From the NCBI RefSeq assembly GCF_028640845.1, contig NC_080548.1, forward strand, positions 12,357,814 to 12,421,813: a DNA stretch of 64,000 nucleotides. The letters run 5' to 3'. Made by a program: the position numbers and the translations under genes. The stretch comes from Ahaetulla prasina. Lineage: Eukaryota > Chordata > Lepidosauria > Squamata > Colubridae. Of this stretch, positions 1-9,855 are shown piece by piece. Under the pieces are notes generated by a model. The model worked only from the letters and a program-made list of their open reading frames with translations, had not been told where the DNA came from and made no database searches. Every line of letters begins with the position of its first letter. Within the stretch, counting starts at the first letter, position 1.

Positions 1-221
1 AAATGGCTTCCATCCCACTCCTCCTTCACACGCAGTGGTGCAACCACAGTGCTCACATGGCAGCCAACGATATTTGTGAAAGTGCCAAGTTGAAATATTC
101 TCCTGCAATTTTTTTTTTTTTTTGGTCCTTAATCTCATTCCATTTGGAGAAGATGAATTTGCTTGGAATGTTATATGTTTAAAGGAGAAGAAAGCTTTAG
201 TGAGCCTTTCACAGACAGCAT
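1..221. other. Unassigned left edge
   Basis: No ORF, repeat or RNA gene recognised. A 15-base T run lies near 109-123. The stretch ends at the target duplication of the first family A element. Confidence 0.5.
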
Positions 222-515
222 CAGAGGTGGGTTTCAGCAGATTCTGACCAGTTCTGGAGAACCGGTAGCAGAAATTTTGGGTAGTTCAGAGAACCGGTAG
301 TAAAAATTCTGACTGGCCCCGCCCCCATCTATTCTCTGCCTCCCGAGTCCCAGCTGATTGGGAGGAAATGGGGATTTTGCAGTAACCTTGCCCTGGAGTG
401 GGGAGGGAATGGAGATTTTACAATATCCTTCCCCTGCCATGCCCACTAAGCCATGCCACGCCCACCAAGCCACACCCACAGAACTGGTAGTAAAAAAAAT
501 TGAATCCCACCACTG
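222..515 (+). mobile_element. hAT-like MITE, family A
   Basis: Non-coding element starting CAGAGGTGGGTTTCAGCAG and ending CCCACCACTG. The 8 bp flanks are gacagcat (214-221) and ggcagcat (516-523), 7/8 identical, as expected for hAT target duplication. Inside are the family hallmarks: 'gaaccggtagt' near both ends, a repeated 'gagattttgca' block, and a subterminal tandem 'CCACCAAGCCACGCC' motif. It has no transposase ORF, so it would need an enzyme supplied in trans. Family assignment is from this window's copies; a Repbase name was not checked. Confidence 0.8.
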
Positions 516-820
516 GGCAGCATGGAATATTTGTGTATTTGTTTAGTGACCAAATAGCCACCAGGGTGTCCAGTCTTTCATTGTAGAAGCCTCCCTCCGG
601 CAATGCCTATCACAGTTTTTCTCAATCTTTGCAATTTTAAGATATGGGTTTCTTTGGATACCTTTCTTTTTCTAGTTTTTTTCTCCTTATTCACTTTTTC
701 TTTTAGCCTTTTGGAACCTTGTTCTTTTTCTATTTGTTCCGTTTCTCTGTAGCTTTTGAAGTCTTAGCAAAATCTTCATTTAATAAAATTATTTTTTTAA
801 AAAAAAGACTTGCGGACTTT
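516..820. other. Unassigned
   Basis: T-rich non-coding stretch (for example 'tttctttttctag' near 664). I see no gene or recognisable repeat. Confidence 0.5.
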
Positions 821-915
821 GCTTCCAGAATTCCCCAGCCAGAATTCTGGGAGATGAAAACTACCCCTGCTGGCTGAGGAATTCTGGGAATTGAAGTCAT
901 CCATCTTAAAAGGTC
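821..915. mobile_element. Family B MITE remnant
   Basis: Contains the signature 'gaattctggga..tgaagt' on one side and 'ccagaattcc' on the other, the diverged arms of the palindromic family B element described at 3183. Ends and target duplication are eroded, so this is an old copy. Confidence 0.5.
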
Positions 916-1006
916 CTAAGATAGAGAAAGCCTGGCCTACAATCTCTCTGGCTTCTCATATTTCAATTCAAGCCCAAGGCAAGACTTCCGCCAAAATGGG
1001 TTCCTC

Positions 1007-1454
1007 CAGTGGTAAAATGTAAAATTTGTTACTACCGGTTCTGTGGGCATGGCTTGGTGGAGGGTTAATGTGACTGGGTGGGCGTGGCCAATTTATTTTT
1101 ATTTTTGTTTTTAAAAGGATTTTTTTCTACAACCTCTTCGGCCGAAGAGGTTGTAGAAAAAATGCTTTCAAATGCTTTTAAAAGGTTCTGACGATCAGGC
1201 AACTCAGCTGGGATCGTCAGAACCTTTTAAAAGCATTTTTTCGACAACCTCTTCAGCTGAAGAAGGTGTAGAAAAAAATGCTTTTAAAACGTTCTGACAA
1301 TCCCAGCTGAGTTGCCCGATCATCAGAGGCTTTTTTTTTTACTTTTAAAAGCATTTTTTCTGCTGAAGATTTTTGCTACCGATTCTCCGAACCACCCGCC
1401 ACCATCACTATTGGATCGGGCAATCCAGTCCAAATTGGGAGCATTTCACCACTG
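1007..1454 (-). mobile_element. hAT-like MITE, family G (hairpin-rich)
   Basis: Starts CAGTGGTAAAATG and ends GAGCATTTCACCACTG, with target duplications ggttcctc (999-1006) and ggttccta (1455-1462). The interior alternates two kinds of hairpin. One is a perfect palindrome centred on CGGCCG near 1145 (ctacaacctcttcggccg and its complement). The other is built on 'ctgacgatc...gatcgtcag' with T-rich arms. Non-coding. Confidence 0.75.
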
Positions 1455-1903
1455 GGTTCCTACCGTTGGCTTAGCAAATTGGAAAGTTGGGCAGCCAGAG
1501 AGGAATAGAAAGAAACAATAACAGGAAACACAGAGCTTCTGTGGCATTTCATGATGCTCAGGTCCTGATTTCCTTTCCTGATGTGGATCCTTCTGAATGT
1601 AATTGTCAGAAAAGATGGATATAAAAGGTATGTGAGGTTCAGGACCAGTTATTTGAAGGACTGTCTTTTCCCAGTCACATCCACCCGACCCATCAGAGCA
1701 AGGAGGCAAGGAATGTTATGTGTCCCCCCTCCTAAGAAGGAACATCTAGTGGGACCAAGTAGAAGGATCTTCTCCGTGGTGGCTTCCTTCCTGTGGAATA
1801 TAATCTCCACAGAGATAACATTGCCCCCATTTTTACACTCTTTCACAAGCCCTGAAGACCTGGTTTTGCCAGCAGGTCTGGGGACCCCAGAGTGGGATGG
1901 AGC

Positions 1904-2316
1904 CAGGGGTGGGCTTCAAAAATTTTAGCAAGAGATTTTCTGCCCCATTGCTGGGTGGATGTGGCCATGGTGGGCATAGCCTAATTGGCCTCCTGCACCA
2001 CTGTGGAGGTGTTTTTGCCCTCCTTGGGCTCCGGAGGCTTTCTTTGAGCCTCCGGGAGGACGAAAATGGCTCCCCAAGCTCCGGAGGCCCTCTGGAGGCT
2101 GGAAACAGCCCCATTTCCAGGCTTCCCAAACTTCCAGTAGGCCCGTTTTTTGCCCTTCCTGAGCCTCTGCGTGCACCCTGCACTTACCTGCATCCAAAAC
2201 AGGTACTCCTGGAAGGGGCGGGGTGGGGCAGGGTGGGTGGGCCAGCCAGGACTGGGATTTGGGGGTTCTCCAAACTATACAAAATCTTAGCTAGAACCCC
2301 CAGCAGACCACCCCTG
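1904..2316 (+). mobile_element. hAT-like MITE, family D
   Basis: Bounded by CAGGGGTGGGC... and ...CACCCCTG, with target duplications gatggagc (1896-1903) and gatgtagc (2317-2324). It carries GC-rich 'ctccggagg' and 'gggggttctccaaact' motifs. A second copy lies near 55463. The ORFs across it are chance. It sits inside an L2 LINE. Confidence 0.75.
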
Positions 2317-2407
2317 GATGTAGCCCATCAAATGGCTCGTTTGATTATTGTTGTCAGGGTGGTGGTGATGGAGGGATATTATTTTTTTTACTGCTTTTGT
2401 TTTGGAC

Positions 2408-2641
2408 CAGGGGTGTAATGCTCCCGGCTCTGACCGGATCGCATGATTGTGGCCTGTGGTTCGGCAATCCGGTAGCTGCCCGGGTATCATAACTTCCTGG
2501 TTTTAACCAGGAAGTAATGTGTTTTTACCTTCTGCACATGCGGAGAAGGTTTTGCACATGCACAGAAGGTCTGCCCGCGGATGTGACGCCGGGTGTGTGG
2601 ACTTCCGAGCCGCTAAGGAAGGTAAGTAGATTTCACCCCTG
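2408..2641 (+). mobile_element. hAT-like MITE, family G (short variant)
   Basis: Starts CAGGGGTGTAATGCTCCCGG and ends TTTCACCCCTG. Target duplications are ttttggac (2400-2407) and tattggac (2642-2649). It lacks the large T-rich hairpins of other G copies and instead has an inner palindrome 'acttcctggttttaaccaggaagt'-like at about 2490-2515. Second insertion into the same L2 LINE. Confidence 0.7.
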
Positions 2642-2713
2642 TATTGGACTGTATTATCTTTGTAAGCTGTCTGGTACTTACTTAGAGTGAGTTGGATGGC
2701 CATATAAATTTTC

Positions 2714-2777
2714 ATGAATGAATGAATGAATGAATGAATGAATGAATGAATGAATGAATGAATGAATGAATGAATGA
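2714..2777 (+). repeat. (ATGA)n microsatellite at L2 3' tail
   Basis: About 16 uninterrupted tetranucleotide units directly after the L2 3' end, consistent with growth from the LINE tail. Confidence 0.95.
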
Positions 2778-2794
2778 TAGCAGCAGTAGCTCTC

Positions 2795-3017
2795 CCTTTA
2801 ACCCAAAGAACTGCCAGGGGATGTTGCCATTCTCTTCACTTTTACAAAGTGAATGGAACAGCTTGCCTTCAGAAGTTGTGGGAGCCTCATCACTGGAGGC
2901 TTTCAAGAAGAGACTGGACTTCCATTTGTCAGAAATGGTGTAGGGTCTCCTGCTTGGGCAGGGGAGGGTTTGGACTAGGTGACCTACAAGGTCTTTTCCA
3001 ACTCTGTTAATCTGTTA
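2795..3017 (+). mobile_element. CR1 LINE 3' end
   Basis: Reads like the last ORF2 residues (…WNSLPSEVVGASSLEAFKK-like) followed by the CR1 3' UTR signature 'ggtttggactaggtgacct' and 'ccaactctgttaatctg'. Truncated, with no enzymatic domain left. Confidence 0.75.
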
Positions 3018-3182
3018 AAGTTTTTCCCTACTTTTAACCATTTATGGTAGTGATTGTAGAACTAGGCCTTAGCAGCTTTTTGAAACTGCTCACCTAATTC
3101 GTAGGCAGGACTTTCTCCAAAGGCAGAGAAATTCTCCAGCCATTTTCCTTTAACACAGCCCTGGTGCAGCAGCCCCATAGAA

Positions 3183-3312
3183 CAGGGCTCTCCAACCTTG
3201 GCAACTTTAAGCCTGGTGGATTTCAACTCCCAGAATTCCCAGCAAAGTTGGCTAGGGTATTCTGGGAGTTGAAGTCCTCCAGGCTTAAAGTTGCCAAGGT
3301 TGGAGACCCCTG
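3183..3312. mobile_element. Palindromic hAT-like MITE, family B
   Basis: Type copy of the family. Arms run cagggctctccaaccttggc … gccaaggttggagacccctg, and the halves pair through 'cttcaactcccagaatt' to form a near full-length hairpin of about 130 bases. Target duplications are exact: ccatagaa at 3175-3182 and 3313-3320. Non-coding; short ORFs across it are shadows. Confidence 0.85.
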
Positions 3313-3393
3313 CCATAGAAGGAGTCCTTCTGATGCCTTCCTTACATAGAAGGAAGATCTGTCTCTCTCAGAAGGAAAGACAGGACCTTCAGA

Positions 3394-3484
3394 TGGCCAC
3401 ACCCCTTGGGCAGCTTGTCATATTGCGGGCATGGCTACTCCACCCATAACAATTCTCACAAAAAAAGTTTTGAATTTCACCCCT
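3394..3484. mobile_element. Fragment of a hAT-like MITE end
   Basis: Ends 'gaatttcacccctg' like families A, D and G, with 'ggcatgg' subterminal motifs. The 5' boundary is not visible. Low confidence. Confidence 0.35.
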
Positions 3485-4201
3485 GGGTTAAAGAGGAAAC
3501 AGCACTACTTAACATGGGACTTATTGTACAAATGGTTAGATAACAGGTGCAGAGATTAGTAACTTAATAACGAAAGAAGATTAACAAAATAGAAAGAAAT
3601 ACATATATAGAGAGATATATATATAAGTCTTGGCGTATTCGGGTCTTTTCCTGTGTAAGGTTGGCCCTGTGGTTTTAAGGTGCTGGAAAAGGGAGGAGGT
3701 TTTTTCTTCTTTTCTGACTGCATTCTTGTGTTCTGCGATGCGTGCATTTATTCTCCTATTAGTTTGTCCAATGTATGTGGCTGGGCAGATTTTGCATGGT
3801 ATTTCATAGACGCCTTGGTTTTCTAGATGGATCGTGAATATGCCCGAATATGCCAAGACCTACATACCCATACCCGTGAAAACCTACGAAAACATATATA
3901 TATATATAAGCATATATACTATAAGTAATATTACCATTGGACTATACTCGACTATAGATTAAAGTGTATAGAGTGACAAGTGCATAGAGTGTTATGGTAT
4001 AAGTATGAGAATAACGGTTATAACTCAGAGGTGCAAGATTATGTATACTTAAAAGAGAACTACATTGTATAATTATGAGAACAATAATATGTATACTTAA
4101 AAGAGACTTGATACAGACAGTACACTACCATTGCAAAAATGGAAACGTGATGTATATAATAAAGGAAAATGTATAATAAAAAATAATATATATAAGAAAC
4201 A
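3485..4201 (+). mobile_element. L1 LINE 3' region (probable)
   Basis: Begins 'taacatgggacttattgtac aaatggttagata', close to the sequence near 52290-52318 where the end of an L1-like ORF2 reads WDLLYQWLD. What follows is A-rich UTR-like DNA without other assignment. The Penelope-like fragment at 3625-3860 lies within it. The assignment rests on similarity within this window and general L1 layout. Confidence 0.4.
3625..3860 (-). pseudogene. Penelope-like element GIY-YIG endonuclease fragment
   Basis: On the minus strand about 75 codons read GVYEIPCKICPATYIGQTNR followed by RxxARIAEHKNAV. This is the N-terminal half of a GIY-YIG nuclease as found at the C-terminus of Penelope-like retroelements: the G-V-Y strand, the CxxC spacer, Y-I-G, the arginine helix and the conserved EH. 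Downstream residues to 'LKTTG' fit the family. The usual catalytic Glu/Asn region is lost into an AT repeat. No reverse transcriptase is present. A ~24 bp inverted repeat flanks it (about 3622-3645 and 3842-3865). Similar domains occur in host nucleases, but the CxxC-spaced version points to PLEs. Confidence 0.65.
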
Positions 4202-4309
4202 GAAAACTGGGGTGAGGTCCAGGGCAGCCTAGTGGAGCAAGTTATAGTAAGCTCCGCTTTGCAGTGACATCATTGTGTTAACTCCTCCTTTGCATAATTG
4301 GGATTGATT

Positions 4310-4586
4310 CAGGGGTGAAATCCAGCAGGTTCTGACAGGTTCTGGAGAACCGGTAGTGGAAATTTTGAGTAGTTCGGAGAACCGGCGAATACCACCTCTG
4401 GCTGGTCCCAGAGTGGAGTGGGGATGGAGATTTTGCAGTATCCTTCCCCCAGGATTGGGGAGGGAATGGAGATTTTGCCGTATCTTTCCCCTGCCACGCC
4501 TACCAAGCCACACCCACCAAGCCACACCACACCCACCAAGCCACGCCCACAGAACCAGTAGTAAAAAAAATTGGATTTCACCACTG
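4310..4586 (+). mobile_element. hAT-like MITE, family A
   Basis: Full-length copy starting CAGGGGTGAAATCCAGCAGG and ending TTTCACCACTG. Exact target duplication gattgatt at 4302-4309 and 4587-4594. Two copies of the ~42 bp internal 'ggagattttgca' unit. Confidence 0.85.
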
Positions 4587-5157
4587 GATTGATTGATTGA
4601 TTGGGAGCCACTCAGAGCTGGTTAAAAGATGTTGGGAGGGGGGAGGCTACCGTATATAAATGCCTTAAATAAATAAAATAAACAAATATCATGACACCAT
4701 CATGGGTTGCATTAACGTCACTGCACTTTTCAGAATCTGTGAAAACCCATTTTGACCATCACTTGCTGAAAAAAAAACGAGGCCAGACTATCTACCGAGT
4801 TTCTTGATCTAATTGCTGGCATTTACCAATTACTATAGCAGCTATGACTGACTGTACTCTGATGTCCTGGCTTGTGTTGTTGTTTTTTTAATATTTTTTT
4901 TTTTGCTGGTAAGGAAAAATTAAAGCACATTTTTTTTAAAAAAAGATATAACCTCCTGCTTGGATTTTTTTTTTTAAATAAAAAAATCTGGGAATCAATG
5001 ATGCATTAACTTCTGGGCTGTAATTTGGATCCTGCTATTGGAGTCCTGGGGTCCCCCTCAAAACCATTGATTATATTGATTGGATTTTTAGACTGCACCC
5101 CAATTTTCCATTAGAAGATAACTTCATTGAGTGCATCATCCCAACTAATAGATGGAA
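4587..5157. other. LINE/SINE tail remnant, then unassigned
   Basis: 4600-4680 ('gggagccactcagagctgg … tataaatgccttaaataaat') resembles an L2-type 3' tail. From 4681 on I see only T/A homopolymers and no gene. Confidence 0.4.
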
Positions 5158-5160
5158 AAG

Positions 5161-5561
5161 TACCGTATATACTCGAGTATAAGCCGAGTTTTTCAGCATG
5201 TTTTTTGTGCTGAAAAACGTCCCCTCGGCTTATACTCGGGTCTATACGGCTTATACTCGAGTTTTTTTTTTTTTAAGCCCCTCGGCTTATACTCGAGTAT
5301 ATACGGCTTATACTCGAGTTTTTTTTTTTCTTTTCACATTTTACCGGACGGCGCGGGGAAGCCCTGCCGGTGCAGTGAGAGGGCGGGGCGGGGGAGCCGC
5401 CAGCCTTCTCAGCTGAGGGAGGGAGGGTTTCCCCAACCGGTAGGTGCCTCATTTCCCACCCTCGGCTTATACTCGAGTCCCCAGTTTACCCCAGTTTTTG
5501 GGGTAAAATTGGGGACCTCGGCTTATACTCGGATCGGCTTATATTCGAGTATATACGGTAA
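5161..5561. mobile_element. Foldback element, family J
   Basis: Terminal inverted repeats ACCGTATATACTCGAG… and …CTCGAGTATATACGGT (allowing mismatches). The motif 'cggcttatactcgag' recurs at least seven times in both orientations. A GC-rich core of ~110 bp (about 5344-5455) is unlike the arms. Looks like a non-autonomous DNA transposon. The 149-codon ORF here simply translates the repeated motif. Confidence 0.65.
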
Positions 5562-5815
5562 GTCGTCAACTAATGACGACAAAATTTCCGTTGCTAAGTG
5601 AGATAGTTGTTAAGTGAATTTTGCCCATTTTACACCTTTCATGCCGCAGCTGTTAAGTGAATCAATGAGGCTGTTAAGTGAGTGAGACGGTTGTTAAGTG
5701 AATATGGCCCCCGTCATAAATATGAGACAGTTACCGAGCGTCTGAATTTTGAACAGATGATCATGGGGATTTTGCAGTGGTCGTAAATGTGAAAAACGGT
5801 CGTAAGTCACTTTCT
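5559..5815. mobile_element. Mariner/Tigger-like MITE, family E (partial)
   Basis: Shares with 29869-30251 the phrases 'gttgttaagtgaat', 'gtcataaatatgag' and 'cggtcgtaagtcac'. It abuts the right end of the family J element with no spacer, so J probably inserted into or beside it. Confidence 0.6.
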
Positions 5816-5828
5816 CACTGCATGACCG

Positions 5829-5895
5829 GCTGGGGAACGCTAGGAGTTGAAGTCCACACATCTTAAAGGTGCCAAGGTTGAGAAACCCAGGCCTG
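5829..5895. mobile_element. Family B half-element
   Basis: Only the right arm remains: 'ggagttgaagtccacacatc' through 'caaggttgagaaaccc'. Confidence 0.55.
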
Positions 5896-6173
5896 GAAGG
5901 AAGATCTATAAAATGTTGTTAAGTTGACCCCTTAAGAGAGACCTCTTCACCCACAGAATCCCTCAGGAACAAATATAGCTGCAGGCAACCCAGGGCAGGG
6001 TTAGTGTTTCCTCATTCTCCTATGTCCTTTCCATCTCTGGGGCCTTGAAAGACTCCAGAAGTCTGTGTGTGTGTGTGTGTTTTTTTTTTTACAAAACAGC
6101 TTTTCATTCTGCTGTTTTAGGACACTGATTTAAGCAGCCCATTGTAGAATTCACTTTCTTGGGCTCACTTTAT

Positions 6174-7737
6174 TGTTTCTCTCCCTCCCTCCCTCCCTCC
6201 CCCCTCCCCCTCTCTCTATCTCTCCCCCAACTCACTCCTTCCCCTCCCTCTCCCTAGCCCCCACTCCCTCTCTCCTCCCTCCTGTCTTTCTCCATCCCTC
6301 CTCCCTCCTTTCTCTCTCTCTCCTCTCTCTTTCTCTCTATCTGTCTCTCTCTAACTCTCTCTCTCAAACTCTCTCCCTCCTCCCTCCCTCCCCTCTGTCT
6401 CTCTGTCTTTCCTCCCTCCTCCCCTCCCTCCTCCTCTCTCTGTCACTCCCTCTTGCTTCTTCCCTCTCTCTCTATCTATGTCTCCCCAACACCCTCTCGC
6501 CCACTCCTCCTCTCCACTCTCTCTCCCCAACTCCCTATGCCTCCCCTTTGTCTTTGTCTTTGTCTTTGTCTCTGTCTCTCTTCTTTCTCCTCCCTTTCTC
6601 CTCCTTCCCTCTCTGTCTCTGTCTCTCTCCTCCCTCCCACCCACCCACCCAGCCCTCTCTCTGTCTCTCTGTCTCTCTCTCTCTCTTTCTCTCTCTGTCT
6701 CTCTCTAACTCTCTCTCTCCTCCTCCCCCTCTGTCTCTCTGTCTTTCCCTCCCTCCCTCCCTCCTCCTCTCTCTGTCACTCCCTCTTGCTTCTTCCCTCT
6801 CTCTATCTATGTCTCCCCAACACCCTCTCGCCCACTCCCTCCCTCTCCACTCTCTCTCTCCCCAACTCCCTATGCCCTCCCCCCTTTGTCTTTGTCTTTG
6901 TCTTTGTCTCTGTCTCTCTTTCTTTCTCCTCCTTTCTCCTCCTTCCCTCTCTGTCTCTGTCTCTCCCTCCCTCCCACCCACCCACCCAGCCCTCTCTCTG
7001 TCTCTGTCTCTCTCCTCTCTCTTTCTCTCTATCTGTCTCTCTCTAACTCTCTCTCTCAAACTCTCTCTCCCTCCCTCCCTCCCCTCTGTCTCTCTGTCTT
7101 TCCTCCCTCCTCCCTCCCTCCTCCTCTCTCTGTCACTCCCTCTTGCTTCTTCCCTCTCTCTCTATCTATGTCTCCCCAACACCCTCTCGCCCACTCCTCC
7201 TCTCCACTCTCTCTCCCCAACTCCCTATGCCCTCCCCCCTTTGTCTTTGTCTTTGTCTTTGTCTCTGTCTCTCTTTCTTTCTCCCTCCCTTTCTCCCTCC
7301 TTCCCCCCTCTCTGTCTCTGTCTCTCTCCCCTCCCTCCCACCCACCCACCCAGCCCTCTCTCTCTGTCTCTCTGTCTCTCTCCCTCTCTCTTTCTCTCTC
7401 TGTCTCTCTCTAACTCTCTCTCGCCTCCTCCCTCCCCTCTGTCTCTCTCTCTCTCCCTCCCTCCCTCCTCCCTCCCTCCTCTTCTCTCTGTCTCTCCCAC
7501 TCCCTCTCTTGCTCCTTCCCCTCTCTCTCTATCTATGTCTCCCCAACACCCTCTCGCCCACTCCCTCCCTCTCCACTCTCTCTCTCCCCAACTCCCTATG
7601 TCCTCCCCCCTTTGTCTTTGTCTCTGTCTCTCTTTCTTTCTCCCTCCCTTTCTCCCTCTTTCCCCCCTCTCTGTCTCTGTCTCTCTCCCCTCCCTCCCAC
7701 CCACCCAGCCCTCTCTCTCTCTCTCTCTCTCTCTCTC
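6174..7737. repeat. 1.56 kb polypyrimidine satellite with higher-order units
   Basis: Almost pure C/T on the + strand. The landmark 'tctccccaacaccctctcgc' recurs starting near 6481, 6812, 7171 and 7538, giving unit lengths of about 331, 359 and 367 bp. Each unit also holds (TTTGTC)n and 'cccacccacccagccc' blocks in the same order. Open frames on both strands (up to 526 codons) exist because stop codons need A or G mixtures that are rare here. They are not genes. Confidence 0.9.
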
Positions 7738-7740
7738 ATA

Positions 7741-8138
7741 CAGCAGCATTTAGACAATTCTGAAAAGTGGTTGGAAGGAGCCCCACCCAGAAGAGCGAAT
7801 AAGCAAGTATCAACTTGTCCAGCTACTTGCGGAAATCCACCTGTCCTCAAGTACTGCTGGTAGTGGGATGTGTCATGCTTTGGCCTAGTTTTGGAACAAT
7901 TATAAGGCAGGGAAAGTGCACTGAAAGAGTGGCACAGTTAAAGTTCAGGAGGTCAAGTGCCACACAGGAACCGCACTCGGGCCACTCTTGGCTGGGTTGC
8001 CAATTTCCCCCTCCCAATTTGCTTGCTGGCATTCTGCCCCCCTCGACCCCCCCGCAACCCCCACCTTAGAGTTCTCCTCTCAGTCTGCTAGGAAATCATC
8101 TGGGTACTCAAGCTGGATGTTGACAGCTTTCCTCAGAG
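7741..8138. other. Unassigned
   Basis: Mixed-composition sequence with no repeat or coding signal that I recognise; C-rich around 8030-8062. Confidence 0.4.
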
Positions 8139-8285
8139 TAGCATAGTTGGAAGGGACCTTGGAGGTCTCCTAGTCCAACCCCCTGCTCAAGCAGGAGACC
8201 CTACACCCTTCAGGACGAATGGCTTTCCTTCTTAAAGGCCTCCAGTGATGGAGCGCCCAAACTTCTGAAGGCAATAGCAGAACGC
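8139..8285 (-). mobile_element. CR1 LINE 3' end
   Basis: Antisense CR1 signature: 'gttggaagggaccttggagg', then 'ctagtccaaccccctgctca', then the complement of the 'LPSEVV' codons. Short, truncated copy. Confidence 0.75.
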
Positions 8286-8670
8286 CTGAGACTACCAGAC
8301 AGGTATTGCCCAGGTATGTGGGTTTCACCCAGCATGCGTGAACTTTAAATTCCTGGGATTCCCAATCCAACGTATCCGGACTTCTACTCCTAGAATTTCC
8401 TAACTGGCAATGCCTTCGCTGAGATTTCTGTGTATCATCTAGGGAGAATCCAGATTAGGAAAGGTAGAGGTAATATCTTTTCTTTGATTTTTTTCAAACA
8501 TTTTGGCAGTGGAAGTTGTGCCCACCGTTCTCCAACGCATTTTTAGAGGAGGTTCAAGAAGAAGGAGAAGGTAAGGACCCATTCATATGTTGTGCATGTT
8601 TTTGATATACTACTGGGTGCTCATTTCCCATTTGTTTCTGCCATTATAAATATCCAAATAGATATCAGAA
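8286..8670. other. Unassigned
   Basis: No gene or clear repeat. A weak family B echo around 8340-8400 was not strong enough to call. Confidence 0.4.
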
Positions 8671-9240
8671 TAAGAGTTGGAAGCGACCTTGGAGATCTTC
8701 TAATCCAGGGGTCTGCAACCTTAAACACTCAAAGAGCCATTTGGACCTGTTTCCACCAGAAAAGAAAACACCGGGAGCCACAAAACCCTTCCCGTGCCTG
8801 ACTATTTCTTGAGCGGCCACAAAACGAGGATATGTAGCCGAATTAAATGTTCTGTTTTCTTCTGAAACTTTTCTTTTCTTGGATTTATCCATGGTTGGCC
8901 TACTGGGGGCTGAAAAGCTCAATAGATCGCATTGGCGGTTGTGACGCATATTTTGAGTGACAGGGAGCCGCAGCAGAGGGGTGAAAGAGCCACATGGGGC
9001 TCCAGAGCTGCAGGTTGCTGACCCTTGTTCTAGTCCAACTCCCTGTTCAAGCAGGAGACCCTATACCATTTCAGACAAATGGTTGTCCAATCTCCTTAAA
9101 AAGCTTCAGTGATGGATCACTCACAACTTCTAAAGGCAAGCCATTCCACTGATTAATTCTTCTAACTGTCATAAATTTCTCCTTATTTCAAGGTTGGTTC
9201 TCTTTTTGATTCCATTGCTTCTTGTCCTGTTTCCATCCAT
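8671..9240 (-). mobile_element. CR1 LINE 3' end split by a MITE
   Basis: CR1 3' UTR (gagttggaagcgaccttgga) is broken at 8706 and resumes at 9028 with 'ttctagtccaactccctg', running on through the antisense LPSEVV and RTRGNR-like region. The interruption is exactly the family H element, so the LINE was there first. Confidence 0.75.
8706..9027. mobile_element. hAT-like MITE, family H
   Basis: Ends CAGGGGTCTGCAACC… and …GGTTGCTGACCCTTG. Target duplications ttctaatc (8698-8705) and ttctagtc (9028-9035). Interior has 'agagccatttgg' and 'gagccacatggggctcc', typical of a widespread vertebrate hAT family. Non-coding here. Confidence 0.75.
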
Positions 9241-9579
9241 TGCTTCTTGTCCTGTTTTCAGATGCTTTGGAGAATAGATGGAGATGGAAGTGGAGGTGAA
9301 GGTGAAGGTAGACGTGAAGCAGAGGTAGAAATTAAGAGGATAAAGGTGGAAAAATAGATAGGGATAGAAATGAGAACAGCCTTCTGAGAAAGTGAGATAA
9401 TTTCTTGATTTCCACACTGGATTTCTTTATGAAGACGAGATGCTGAAATTCTTGCATTCTGGATTCCAGATTTTGCACATACAACAGAGATTAAAGTTAC
9501 TCAATCTACTGAAATATATTCTGCATCCATTCTGAATTATTTTTAGTATATTGCTGGAGCCTGGGGCCCTGGGTGTGTG
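9241..9579. other. Unassigned, with purine-rich patch
   Basis: 9275-9320 is a degenerate GATGGA/GAAGGT tract. The remainder shows nothing identifiable. Confidence 0.4.
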
Positions 9580-9760
9580 ACAGAGTCTGTTTCTTGGTTC
9601 TGTTGAGTGACTGATTGAAGTGTTTGTAATTCTTTCTGGCTGTTCTGTGCTTCGTTTTATTGTATATGCCTTTTTTTAAAAAAAAATCTTGTTATCCACT
9701 CAGAGTCCTGTATCTGAGATGGGCAACCATAAAAATCTAATTAATAAATACATTTGGGGC
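9580..9760 (+). mobile_element. L2-type 3' tail (weak)
   Basis: 'ttatccactcagagtcctgt … gggcaaccataaaaatctaattaataaata' has the layout of an L2 3' end. No coding remnant. Confidence 0.35.
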
Positions 9761-9855
9761 TGAGTCCTAACACCCTTGAAAATTAGCAGCAAAATATATT
9801 CCACAAGTGATATAGATATTGTGGGAATTGCCTTTAGAGTGTAAATGTTCAAGGG

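Larger units (their letters stand above)
1611..2777 (+). mobile_element. L2-clade LINE 3' end, interrupted twice
   Basis: The + strand reads as the C-terminal tail of an L2-type ORF2: a proline-rich stretch, then 'GPSRRIFSVVASFLWN', matching the usual (R)AFSVVAPxLWNxLP motif of L2 reverse-transcriptase proteins. The frame breaks at the family D insertion (1904-2316). The 3' UTR resumes and is split again by a family G element (2408-2641). It ends 'gttggatggccatataaatttt' followed by an (ATGA)n array. It is a dead, 5'-truncated copy. Confidence 0.65.

Noticed and set aside
3485..4201. Endogenous retrovirus or LTR element in AT-rich DNA
   Set aside because: No paired LTRs, primer-binding site, polypurine tract or gag/pol motif found here or elsewhere in the window.
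6173..7753. 526-codon open frame rich in Ser, Leu and Pro
   Set aside because: Pure C/T sequence has almost no stop codons in any frame. Overlapping frames on both strands are equally long, and the composition is low-complexity.
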